From AC-49 sp963766605 (GTDB taxonomy: Bacteria; Actinomycetota; Thermoleophilia; Solirubrobacterales; Solirubrobacteraceae), in NCBI GenBank assembly GCA_963766605.1, contig CAVYAT010000003.1, positions 1 through 64,000 on the forward strand: a DNA stretch of 64,000 nt, read 5' to 3'. A program made the position numbers and the translations under genes. Shown here one piece after another: positions 9,911 through 18,705 of this stretch. The notes under the pieces were generated by a model. That model did not search any database. It saw nothing but the letters and a program-made list of their open reading frames with translations, and was not told the origin of the DNA. How positions within the stretch are numbered: position 1 is the stretch's first letter; each line of letters begins with the position of its first letter.

Positions 9911-11203
9911 CTAGGGAACGAGTCGATCGCCATTCACAGGTCCGCACGCGCGTCTCGCGCGATCCCATGACTTCGTTGCCACGTTCCACTTTTTCAGGAA
10001 CATGGTCGTATTGAACAGCCGGGCGTACTTCTTGTTCGGATTCGGCTTCGCGAAGTTCATCGGCGGAAGCACCGCCGCCTTCCCGGATCCGAAGGTGACC
10101 TTTGCGTGGTTGATCGCCCGCAGGAACTTCGCGCGTGTGATCGCGCCCCTTATGGTCGCCGCGACCTGCGGCACGACCTGCGACGCGACCCAGCCCTGCT
10201 CAACGAGGAGGGGATCGTTCCCCGGGGCCAGGCTGGCAGACTTGTCGCCTCCTGTTGTCTCGGCCTAGGCCTGCGCGCGGAACTGATCGAGCAGCGGGTA
10301 GCCCTTCCAGGACGGGTCGGGGAGGAACGACGCGGCGAACACGTTCGCCGCCTTCGAACCCAGCCCGGCCAGTACCTGATAGCTGACGAGGCCGTCCTGC
10401 ATGCAGGTCGGTCCGTTCGCCCCGATCTGCGCCGCCGACGCAAGCCACGCACTGACCAGCTCCGGATCGAACAGGAGAACGGTGAACTGCGGGTGGTCCT
10501 GTTGGAGCTGGTGTACGTACGGTGAGACGTCCGTCGTAGTCAACGGCACCTGGACCTGGCCAACGGAGGTGGACCCGGCCTTCTTGGCCGCCGCCACCGC
10601 CGCGTTGCTCTCCTCGATCGAGATCGGCAGGCTCAGCGACCCGAAGCCGATCTTCTTCGCGTGTGCCAAGGGAGGAGCCATCACGGCGCATCCCGCACCC
10701 GAGAAGTTCGGAGAGAAGAGCGGGAAGTTGATCGGAGCCACAAAATCCCCAGGAGCCTGGACGAACGGATTGATCGATGGCAGTCCGGCCTTCTGGAACG
10801 CGGCCGTCGCGGCCGCGGTGTTGATGACGATCAGCGGCTGGACCGTGGCGATCGCCTTTGGATCAGCGGCCGCCTGTTGGGCGCACTGAAGCTCGCCCGG
10901 CGGGGTGCCCTGGGTGTTGCAGAATTTCACGGTCACCCGCTGGTGCTGGGGACCGATCCCGCCGCGACTGTTGATGTAGCGAAAGGCGGACTCGACACCG
11001 GATGGAAGCTGCGGGGCGGTCTGGTTGGGAGCGCCGACAGGCGCGATCGTCCAGACGTCGACCGCAGGTCCGGTCGCCCTCGCGGACGCGGCCGAAGTCG
11101 TGGTCGGAGCGGTACCCGACGCGCTCGAGATCGCCCAGCTTCCGCACACCGCAAGCGTTCCTATCGTAAGAAGTGCAACCGCAGTACGTCGTTGCGCAAC
11201 CAA
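9911..11203 (-). pseudogene. ABC transporter substrate-binding protein with an in-frame amber stop
   Basis: Extracytoplasmic type I periplasmic-binding protein of a HAAT importer. It starts at TTG 11203 behind a strong Shine-Dalgarno (AAGGAGGAGGAG). A signal peptide (RRTAVALLTIGTLAVCGSWA) precedes a Thr/Ala-rich linker and the two-lobed binding fold, with SRGGIGPQHQRVTVKFCNTQ. A single TAG at 10265-10267 interrupts the frame after residue 312. The same frame then reads on for 117 codons (ETTGGDKSASLAPGNDPL, then ATIRGAITRAKFLRAINHA) to a stop at 9911, which is the expected C-terminal lobe. One base change would restore a 430-residue protein. It is the first gene of the importer operon. Confidence 0.85.
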
Positions 11204-11467
11204 AGCTCCTCCTCCTTGCTCCAGCGGCTCACGCCGCCGGATAGCTTGTCTTGCGACTCTAGGGACGGGCGATCGGGCAATCCAATGTCTTTCTCGTGGT
11301 CGGCTGATTCCTCGGTGCTATGGCGGCCGGCCGCCGCGATAGCCGCGAGTTATCAACCCCAGAGCGTGAAATGCATTGGCGAGCCCGGCCGGGGTGATCT
11401 AGCCTGCCGTCGCAGCGGGCGCTGCTCTGTCTTGCTCGCTTACAGCCCGCATGAATCGGAGTCGTCG
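11204..11467. promoter_or_regulatory. Divergent intergenic region between importer and ring-cleavage operons
   Basis: This 264-bp region separates the minus-strand binding-protein gene from the plus-strand amidohydrolase, so it should hold both promoters. Near the left end is the AGGAGGAG Shine-Dalgarno of the binding-protein gene. No convincing -35/-10 pair or operator could be picked out by eye. Confidence 0.5.
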
Positions 11468-12517
11468 ATGATCGTGGATGTCCATGGGCACATGAGCGCG
11501 CCCGAGCGCCTGTATGCGTACAAGGCGAATCTGCTCGCGCACCGAGGCGCGCACGGTAGGGGAGGAGTCCGAGTCAGTGACGACGAGTTACGCGCCGCGA
11601 TAGTGGACGACGTCGGATCCTTCGGGATGTCACACATGGATCATCTCGACGCCGCTGGGATCGATCTGCAGATCATCTCGCCGCGCCCGTACCAGATGAT
11701 GCACAGCGAGGAGCCGACCAAGATCGTCGAGTGGTTCACGGAAGAGACAAACAACATGATCCACCGAAGCTGCGAGCTGTTTCCCGAGCGCTTCGCGGGT
11801 ATGGCTGGGCTGCCACAGAGCCCGTTGACCGAGCCCAAGGACTGGATTTCCGAGATGCGGCGTACGGTCGAAGAGCTCGGGTTCGTCGGGGTGTTGCTGA
11901 ACCCGGACCCGATGGAGGGCCGGGGACCCCCGTTGCCTGCGCTCGGCGAGCGGTACTGGTATCCGATCTACGAGGCGCTGTGCGAGCTCGGTGTGCCAGC
12001 GCTGATCCATTCGGCCGGCTGCCGGCCGCCGGCACGCGAGAACTACAGTCTCCACTTCATCCTCGAGGAGACGATCGCCGTCACGAGCCTCCTCGCCTCC
12101 GACGTGCGGCGGGATTTCCCAGAATTGCAGTTGATCGTCTCCCACGCAGGCGGTGCGGTTCCATATCAGGTGGGTCGCTTCATGGCCAACGTCGCCCGCG
12201 ATCCGAGCGGTGAGACGTACATCGACCGCCTGCGCACCCTGTGGTTCGACACCTGTCTCTACACAAAGGATGCGATCGAGCTTCTCTTCAAGACGGTCGG
12301 GATCGACCGCTGCCTGTTCGGTTCCGAGAAGCCCGGAACCGGCTCGGTGCGCAATCCCGCCACGGGTCGCTGGTTCGACGACATCCGACTCTTGATCGAG
12401 GAGATCGATTGGCTCACCGATGCCGATCGCCACGCGATCTACGAACAGAACGCCAGGTCATTATTCAAGCTCACCTCCGACCGGTCGGAGGCCGGCGGTG
12501 GCCATAGCCCCCAGTGA
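11468..12517 (+). CDS. 4-oxalomesaconate hydratase-like amidohydrolase (LigJ type)
   Basis: Amidohydrolase-2 family protein, 349 residues. The N-terminus MIVDVHGHMSAPERLYAYK and the late motif LFGSEKPGTGS are characteristic of 4-oxalomesaconate hydratases (LigJ type), where GSE replaces the FGSDYP of ACMSD-type decarboxylases. Other metal-site positions are ALIHSAG and VSHAGGAVPYQVGR. Known LigJ adds water to 4-oxalomesaconate in the 4,5-cleavage route of gallate/protocatechuate, giving 4-carboxy-4-hydroxy-2-oxoadipate. The next gene encodes the matching ring-cleavage enzyme fused to an RraA-type aldolase, which strongly supports this role. The frame is intact. It starts at ATG 11468; reading further upstream runs through the divergent promoter region. 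Confidence 0.8.
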   Translation: MIVDVHGHMSAPERLYAYKANLLAHRGAHGRGGVRVSDDELRAAIVDDVGSFGMSHMDHLDAAGIDLQIISPRPYQMMHSEEPTKIVEWFTEETNNMIHRSCELFPERFAGMAGLPQSPLTEPKDWISEMRRTVEELGFVGVLLNPDPMEGRGPPLPALGERYWYPIYEALCELGVPALIHSAGCRPPARENYSLHFILEETIAVTSLLASDVRRDFPELQLIVSHAGGAVPYQVGRFMANVARDPSGETYIDRLRTLWFDTCLYTKDAIELLFKTVGIDRCLFGSEKPGTGSVRNPATGRWFDDIRLLIEEIDWLTDADRHAIYEQNARSLFKLTSDRSEAGGGHSPQ

Positions 12518-12711
12518 TCAGCGCCCAGATCAGAAGGCATTGGCACTCAGGCAGAACGGTGACTAGGGTGAGCAACGCGGAGTAAGGGTGCCGGCGCCGA
12601 TCGCCGACAACACGGTTCCGTGACCTCTCTGTAGCGCGGTGCCAGGACCGGTACAGGGTTGATGAGAAGCTCGCCATCGAGCGTTTAGGCGCAGAAGAAG
12701 GAGCGTACGCG

Positions 12712-14362
12712 TTGGCTGAATTGGTGATGGGCATTGCAATGTCGCATGGCCCGATGGTCGTGTCCGAGGTACCGACGTGGTTGAAGATCGCCGAGCTGGA
12801 TCGCTATTCCAGCTTGCTGGTCGACACCTCCGGCAAAGCCAGTGACCTACGAGGAGCTCGAGAAGGCCACCGGCGAGCGTTACGCCGAGTATGCGACCGA
12901 GCAGCGATTCCTCACGCAGCGGGAGCTCGTCAAGGCATCCCTCAAGCGGTTGCGCGAGGAGGTGCAGCTGGCCGAGATCGACCTGTTCGTCGTCATCGGC
13001 GACGATCAATGGGAGCTCTTCGACAGCGACAACACGCCCGCGTTGGCGGTCTACTCCGGAGAGGTCCTCGAGTTCACGACCGAAGGCCGCCGCGGCCGCT
13101 ACGGGGCCAGAGTGGGCGGCTTGGACGATGTCCATGCCGGCTACGGGATGGACGCCCGCAACCGCTGGCCCGGGCACGAGTCGTTTGCGCTGCACACGAT
13201 CGGTGCGTTGATCGAGCGCGGCTTCGATCCGGCCGCGATCAGCGAGCCGACGGCCCCGTCCGGTCTCGGCCACGCATTCGGGGTGGTCGAATGCCAGCTC
13301 ATGGACGAGCCCGGCGCGGTGCCCGTCGTTCCGATCGTCGTGAACACCTATTGGCCGCCGAACCAGATGCCGCCGACCCGCTGCTGGGCTCTCGGAACGG
13401 CGCTGCGGGAGATCATCGACAGCTATCCGCAGGATCTTCGAGTAGCGGTGGTCGCCTCCGGCGGGTTGAGCCACTTCGTGACCGACGAGCGGCTCGACAT
13501 GCAGACGCTCGAACCGCTTCGAGCAGGGAATCCCAAGGCTCTCCTCGATCTGCCGATCCATCTCCTGAACTCGGGAAACTCCGAGATCCGCAACTGGATC
13601 GCGCTCGCGGCGTGCTGCGAGCATCTGTCGCTGGCGTGGGATGAGTACACGCCGGTGTACCGGACAGCGAGCGGGACAGGCTGTGGCTTGGCCTTCGCTC
13701 GATGGGGCGACCTCACTCGGCCGGCTGACGATGGGCAGCTGGTGACGCTTGCGTCTTCTCTCGACGGACTGGATGCGGCGACAGTCCACGAGGCGTACGG
13801 CCGGCGCGGGGCTTTGCCGTCTGACATCAAGCCGATTGACGGCACGTTTCGCGTCTGCGCGCCCGCGTTCACGGTCGACTGCCCCCCGGGAGACAATCTC
13901 TGGATCCATCGCGCCGTCTACGCCTGTCAGCCGCACGATGTCCTTGTCGTGCACCCCCGCGGCGAACGAGAGGCGGGGTACTGGGGTGAGATCCTCAGCC
14001 GTGCCGCGCTCGTCCAGCAGCTCGCCGGCCTGGTCATCGATGGTGGAGTGCGTGACATCGAGCGACTGGCTGAGATCGGCCTTCCGGTCTTCGCCGCCAA
14101 TGTGTGCCTGCGGGGGACATCGAAGGATCCTTCGTCCGACGGCCGCATCGGCGAGCCAATCATCATCGGCCAGACGCTCGTGCGTCCCGGCGACATCGTG
14201 ATCGGGGATCGTGATGGGGTCGTCGTGATCGCTGCCGATGCCGTAGATGGGGTCGCTACTGCCGCGCGCGAGCGAGTCCGCAAGGAAGAGGACGTCGTCG
14301 CGCGGCTTGAGCGGGGCGAAACCACATTGGCGATCTACGACCTTCCCCCGATCGAGCCATGA
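12712..14362 (+). pseudogene. Class III extradiol dioxygenase (LigB) fused to RraA-family aldolase (one frameshift)
   Basis: Residues 1 to about 335 (frame-corrected) are a LigB-type non-haem iron(II) ring-cleaving dioxygenase like gallate or 3-O-methylgallate dioxygenases. Ligand/acid-base motifs are VMGIAMSHGP (His), VVASGGLSHFV (His) and NSGNSEIRNWI (Glu). Residues about 343-549 are a complete RraA-family domain with GDNLWIHRAVYACQP and LVIDGGVRDIERL, as in 4-carboxy-4-hydroxy-2-oxoadipate aldolases. The two join in one frame with no stop between them. The start is TTG 12712 after AAGGAG. A shift lies near 12830, where GGCAAAGCC should probably be GGCAAGCC, leaving ATG/GTG-less codons 12842-14362 intact. 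Its stop overlaps the next RraA gene by 4 nt. Confidence 0.78.
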
Positions 14363-15032
14363 GCGCGAGTCTCGTCGACAGGCTTCGAGCGCTTGACTGC
14401 TGTGCGGTGTCGGATGCTCTTGAACGGGGCGGGCGTCCGCCCGCTGTGGTCGGGCTGCGCCAGATCGGCGCGTCACGCGCGATCACGGGCCGCGCCGTCA
14501 CCGTCCAGCTTGGAGACGCGGCGGACGCGCGACCCTCGCGCCACCTCTGCACCGCGGCGGTAGACGCCTCGGGTCCAGGCGACGTCATCGTCATCGCCAA
14601 CGACGGTCGAGTCGACTGCGCCAGCTGGGGCGGGCTGCTCTCACTGGCAGCGTCGCTCAGGGGGTCTGGAAGGGGTGGTCATCGATGGCGCATGCCGCGA
14701 CGTGGGCGAGGCCATCGAGCTTGCGCTGCCGGTGTACGCACGCGCTGCGGTGGCCGTGACCGCGCGCGGCCGCGTCGTGGAGCAGGCCTGGAACCAACCC
14801 GTGCAGATCCTCGGAACGACGGTTCGACCGGGCGACCTGGTGATCGCGGATACCAGCGGCGTTGCGTTCGTTCCCCAGGAAGCGCAGGACGAGGTGATCG
14901 CCGCGGCCGAGGAGATCGCTTCGCGCGAAGCGGCAATGGCCCAAGCGCTGCGGCAGCGGAGCCCCGATCGCCGAAGTGATGGGCGCCAGCTATGAGTCCC
15001 TGGTCTCACAGAATGACCACCATGGCCGATGA
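14359..15032 (+). pseudogene. RraA-family aldolase-like protein (two frameshifts)
   Basis: RraA / HMG-CHA aldolase family protein, about 220 residues when corrected. It begins MSASLVDRLRALDCCAVSD and has VIDGACRDVGEAIELALPV around the catalytic Arg-Asp pair. The C-terminal motif GAPIAEVMGASYESL is in a third frame. Shifts near 14660 (a run of five G where four are expected) and 14955 (CGGCAG for CGCAG) separate the pieces. The start overlaps the LigB-RraA stop (ATGA), and the corrected stop at 15032 overlaps the next RraA gene, so three RraA domains are translationally linked. Members cleave 4-hydroxy-2-oxo acids to pyruvate, but some only bind RNase E or act as decarboxylases. Confidence 0.75.
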
Positions 15033-15720
15033 CCAGCTGACCCAGTTGGCGCGTCTCACCACGCCGGGCGTCAGCGACGCTCTGGACCAGTGCGGCATCG
15101 CCGGCCAGTGCGCGGGGATCATGCCTCTCAGCCGGACCTTTCGTCTCGTCGGCCGCGCGTGGACGCTTCGCTACGGACCCGTCGGACAGGATCCCGGCAG
15201 CGTCGGCGACTACATCGACGACCTCGGGCAGGGAACGGTCGTGGTCCTGGATAACCAGGGGCGCCTCGACGCCACGGTCTGGGGCGACCTGCTGACGACG
15301 GCGGCGGCGGGCCGCGCCGTCGGTGGGACGGTCATCGATGGGGTCTGCCGTGATCTCGATCGCAGCATCGAGCTCGGGTACCCGATCTTCAGCCGCGGCA
15401 ACTGGATGAGAACCGGCAAAGATCGCGTCCGCGTGGAGGAGATCGGCGGCCCGGTCTCGATCGGCGGGATCCGCGTCGAGCCCGGCGATCTGCTGCTGGG
15501 CGACGGGGACGGACTTGTTGCCGTGCCGGCCGCAAGCGCGGATGCGGTGATCGCGGCCTCGATCGAGATCGAACGCGCCGAGCAGGCGATCCGAGACGCG
15601 CTCACCGGCGGGGCCAGCCTGCGCAGCGCTCGCGAGGCGGTCAACTATCACAGCCTTCAGCGCCGGCGCCCCGATCATGCGCCGGCAGCGCAGGAAACCC
15701 CAGCCGGGCCAGAAGCTTGA
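15013..15720 (+). CDS. RraA-family aldolase-like protein
   Basis: Intact RraA-family protein of about 235 residues and the only unbroken one of the three tandem copies. It starts at ATG 15013 (MTTMADDQL) or ATG 15022, overlapping the previous gene. Motifs are LTTPGVSDALDQCG, GTVVVLDNQGRLDATVWGD and GTVIDGVCRDLDRSIELGY, with the Arg-Asp pair that binds metal and substrate in 4-hydroxy-4-methyl-2-oxoglutarate / 4-carboxy-4-hydroxy-2-oxoadipate aldolases. The C-terminal tail (SLRSAREAVNYHSLQRR) is shared with the decayed copy at 4630-4983, showing an ancestral duplication. It may form mixed trimers or hexamers with the other copies, which is speculative. Confidence 0.8.
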   Translation: MTTMADDQLTQLARLTTPGVSDALDQCGIAGQCAGIMPLSRTFRLVGRAWTLRYGPVGQDPGSVGDYIDDLGQGTVVVLDNQGRLDATVWGDLLTTAAAGRAVGGTVIDGVCRDLDRSIELGYPIFSRGNWMRTGKDRVRVEEIGGPVSIGGIRVEPGDLLLGDGDGLVAVPAASADAVIAASIEIERAEQAIRDALTGGASLRSAREAVNYHSLQRRRPDHAPAAQETPAGPEA

Positions 15721-15769
15721 CCGCGCCTCGAGATCACCCTATCTCGCAATAACGGAGAACTGACCAACG

Positions 15770-16800
15770 ATGAGCCACAAGCTGATATCGCAGCTTCACC
15801 ATGTCGAACTATTCAGTGCGAAACCGGACGAGACCGTCAACTTCTTCAAGGACATCCTCGGACTTCAGGAGAGCGCACGTGACGGCACCTCCGTGTATCT
15901 GCGGGCGTGGGGCGAATGGTTCCATCACAGCCTGAAGGTCACGGAAGGCCCGGGACCGGGCCTCGGGCATGCGGCGTGGCGGACGGACGGTCCGGACGAG
16001 CTCGATGACGCGGCGAAGCTGATCCAGCGCGTCCGGGTCTCGAAGGCCGGTGGATCGATGGCGACATCGGGCATGGCCGCGCGTTTCAGTTCTGGCTCCC
16101 GGGTGGTCATCTGGCCGAGCTCGTCTGGGACTCCGAGCGCTACGTCGCACCGCCCGAGCTCAAGAGCAGCTACCCGAACCGGCCACAGCGACAGGTGACG
16201 CAGGGTGCGCCGGTCCGCCGGATCGACCACCTGACGACCGCCTCGGCGAAGATCATGGAGGACATATCGACGTTTCGCGACGTCCTCGGCTTCAGGTTCA
16301 TGGAAGGAACACTGGGGCCCAACGACAGCCTCTTCTTCGCAACCCTCACCTCGGGACCCCAGAACCACGATTTCGCGATCGTCACGGAGCGCCCGGGTGA
16401 CCCGAGCGTGAAGCCCGGTCGGATGAACCACGTCTGCTACTACTACGACACGCGCGAGGATCTGCTGCGCGCGCTCGACGTCCTGTCCGAATACGGATAC
16501 AAGCTCGAGGCCGGGCCGCTGAAGCACGGTATCGGTGAGCTCTTCTTCGCCTACGTGTTCGAGCCGGGAGGCACCATCGTAGAGCTGCAGACCGGTGGGT
16601 ACTGGAACTTCATGCCCGACTGGGAGACTGTGTACTGGCCGAACGGCGGGATCGACGGAGCGAACACCGCGTGGCACGTGAACCAGTTCGGCGTGTTCGG
16701 GATGTCCCCGACGCCGGCCGGAATCGAGCGCCTGCCCGACTCCGCCGCACCGACACAACAGTTCACGGCCAAGGACCGCGAGGCTCAGCTCGTCGGCTGA
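15770..16800 (+). pseudogene. Two-domain VOC extradiol dioxygenase, catechol 2,3-dioxygenase type (one frameshift)
   Basis: Type I extradiol ring-cleavage dioxygenase with two vicinal-oxygen-chelate domains, about 343 residues corrected. The N-terminal domain begins ISQLHHVELFSAKPDETVN. The catalytic C-terminal domain contains the iron ligands His in VRRIDHLTTAS, His in GRMNHVCYYYD and Glu in GTIVELQTGGYW. The frame slips near 16032, between AAKLIQR and GRWIDGDIGHGRAFQFW. The remainder (16195-16800) is open and also has its own possible start. It sits between the RraA genes and a decarboxylase-family gene on the same strand. It is a second kind of ring-opening enzyme besides LigB, so the island handles more than one catechol. 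Confidence 0.8.
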
Positions 16801-16846
16801 AGCGAGCACTGCTGGGCTGGTCAGCTATCGAGGAGGAGGTTGCTCT

Positions 16847-17687
16847 ATGGGGAACTCAACCGCATCCGGGCTCAAGCGGATGTACCGGATGCCGATCTCA
16901 TTCGGCCCAAGCGCCGGGCCACGGAACGTCCCGTCGGATGCGCCCTACCAGGCCGGCACCCTGCGCACGGCGTCGGTTTCCGTCACTGCGCGGTCGGACG
17001 CGAATGCGCTGACGGCACTGCTTCCCGACGGCTGCAAGCTGGACGGCGAGCCGATGCTCACCGCGAGGATCACCCACATGTATGACATCGGCTGGCTCGC
17101 TGGCCGCTCGTACAACATCCTCATGATCACCGTTCCGGTTCAGTTTCACAACCAGGGCGAGCTGCTGCGCGGGAACTTCATGCCCGTACTGTGGGAGAGC
17201 CTGGCCGATCCGATCCTGACCGGCCGTGACGAGCTCGGCCACCCGAAGTTGTGGGCGGAGATTCCCGACCCCGTCGTGACCGCGCACGATCAGTCCGGGA
17301 CACGAGGTCTCGGGGACCGCATCGTGGCTTGGCTTCCAGTTCTTCGAGGTCGAGGCGCAGGGCCTGCAGGACGCTCCGCTGCCTGCCCCCAGCGGTCCAG
17401 CGTACGTTCTCACCGCGAAGTACGTGCCACGTACCGGGTCGTGGGGAGAGGCCGACGTCGACTATCTGACCTTCGGGGCGACGCGGCCGCCGAGTGAGGT
17501 CGCCGAGCATCGGGAGGGAGATGGCCGCTTCGCGTTTCGCCCAGCGCGATGGGAGGACATGCCGACCCAGTTCCACATCGTCAGCCAACTGGCCGATCTG
17601 CCGCTTCACGAGTTCGGTCCGGCGAGGTATGCGATGACGGCGACTGCAGGCGAGCCGATCGGCCTCCATCAACAGATCGTGAGTTGA
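16847..17687 (+). pseudogene. Acetoacetate-decarboxylase-family protein (one frameshift)
   Basis: Acetoacetate decarboxylase (ADC) superfamily, about 280 residues corrected. The segment GNFMPVLWESLADPILTGR then ELGHPKLWAEIPD is the typical ADC region around the Schiff-base lysine; here the Lys in GHPKLW. The frame shifts near 17284, and the second half (SWLGFQFFEVEAQG, AYVLTAKYVPRTGSWGEAD) continues to a stop at 17685-17687. A strong Shine-Dalgarno (GAGGAGG) precedes the ATG at 16847. Many family members act as decarboxylases, hydratases or aldolases on ring-fission products. Its place after two extradiol dioxygenases suggests processing of a cleavage product, but the reaction is unknown. Confidence 0.7.
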
Positions 17688-17709
17688 TCACGCCGCGCGA
17701 GTCGTCGGA

Positions 17710-18705
17710 CTAGGAGGTCCCCGGGCGTTTCTCGAGCCGAGCAGCGCCCGTGCCATCGTGGCCGAACGTCGTCGCGTAGTCACGCTGCTGCGCCTGCGGG
17801 ATGAAGCACTCCTCGAGCGTGCGCAGATGCGCTGTGCCGACCAGGTCGGCCGATGGCGCGCGACCCCACGGGTTCGAGCTGATCTGCTCAGACCAGGTGT
17901 TCAGCGCGGCATCGCCGTGGGCGCGGAACTCGTGCAGCAGCTCCCACGCGGCCTGTGCGCCGGCACTGGCGGCGAGCGTCGGGAAGAGGACGGCGCGGGC
18001 CCCGGCCCGGGAGAACTCCTCGAGCGGTGGTCGCGGACCGGGCCCACCCCAGATCGTCATCACCGGGACACTCAGCGCCGCGCACGCGGTCTGCAGCTGC
18101 TCGGTGGACTCGACCGAGTTCAGCCAGACGAGGTCGGCGCCGCCGTCGTTGGCGTACGCCACGCAGCGCTCGAGGGCATCGTCGAAGCCTGTCCCCTCAG
18201 CGCCGATCGCATCGGTGCGCGCGCACACGACGAAGCTCGGGTCGAGCTCGTCACGTGCCGCGACCGCGGCGCGGATCTTCCCGACGGCCTCGTCGAGCGG
18301 GATGCAGCGGCGACCGGCTTCCGTACCCGACTTCTTCGGCGCCTCTTGGTCCTCGATCGAGATCGCCGCCACGCCTGCGCGGACGAACTCCTGGACGGCA
18401 TAGGACACGTTGACCGCGTTGCCATATCCGGTATCGGCGTCGACGAGCACCGGGATGTTCGCACGCGCCGCGACATGACGCGCGTGATCCACGACGTCTC
18501 GAAGGCCGACGATGCCGCAGTCGGGCACCCCGTAGAGGAACCAGGAGATCTGCGATCCGGCGATGAAGAACAGCTCGAAACCCGCTCGCTCGGCCATCAT
18601 CGCCCACAGCGGCATGCACCCGCCTGGCACGACAAGCAGCTCGTCGCGCTCGAGCCGTGCCCGCAGTTGCTTGCGCAGGGCTGTCGCATCGGGCTTCGGC
18701 GTCAT
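17710..18705 (-). CDS. Isocitrate lyase / PEP mutase superfamily protein with a Ser in place of the catalytic Cys
   Basis: A 331-residue (beta/alpha)8 enzyme of the isocitrate lyase/phosphoenolpyruvate mutase superfamily, which cleaves or forms C-C or P-C bonds next to an oxalate/enolate. VLVDADTGYGNAVNVSYAV gives the Mg-binding Asp positions, and SIEDQEAPKKSGTEAGRRC aligns with the flexible loop. In isocitrate and methylisocitrate lyases this loop carries KKCGH/KRCGH; here it reads KKSGT, so the acid-catalyst Cys is Ser and the His is Thr. Oxaloacetate-decarboxylase or hydrolase activity may be likelier than lyase activity. The frame is intact. Its start overlaps the stop of the upstream monooxygenase gene by 4 nt (ATGA). 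Confidence 0.8.
   Translation of the reverse strand: MTPKPDATALRKQLRARLERDELLVVPGGCMPLWAMMAERAGFELFFIAGSQISWFLYGVPDCGIVGLRDVVDHARHVAARANIPVLVDADTGYGNAVNVSYAVQEFVRAGVAAISIEDQEAPKKSGTEAGRRCIPLDEAVGKIRAAVAARDELDPSFVVCARTDAIGAEGTGFDDALERCVAYANDGGADLVWLNSVESTEQLQTACAALSVPVMTIWGGPGPRPPLEEFSRAGARAVLFPTLAASAGAQAAWELLHEFRAHGDAALNTWSEQISSNPWGRAPSADLVGTAHLRTLEECFIPQAQQRDYATTFGHDGTGAARLEKRPGTS

Noticed and set aside
12563..14476. 637-codon minus-strand open frame
   Set aside because: Antisense to the LigB-RraA gene, whose catalytic motifs are unmistakable.
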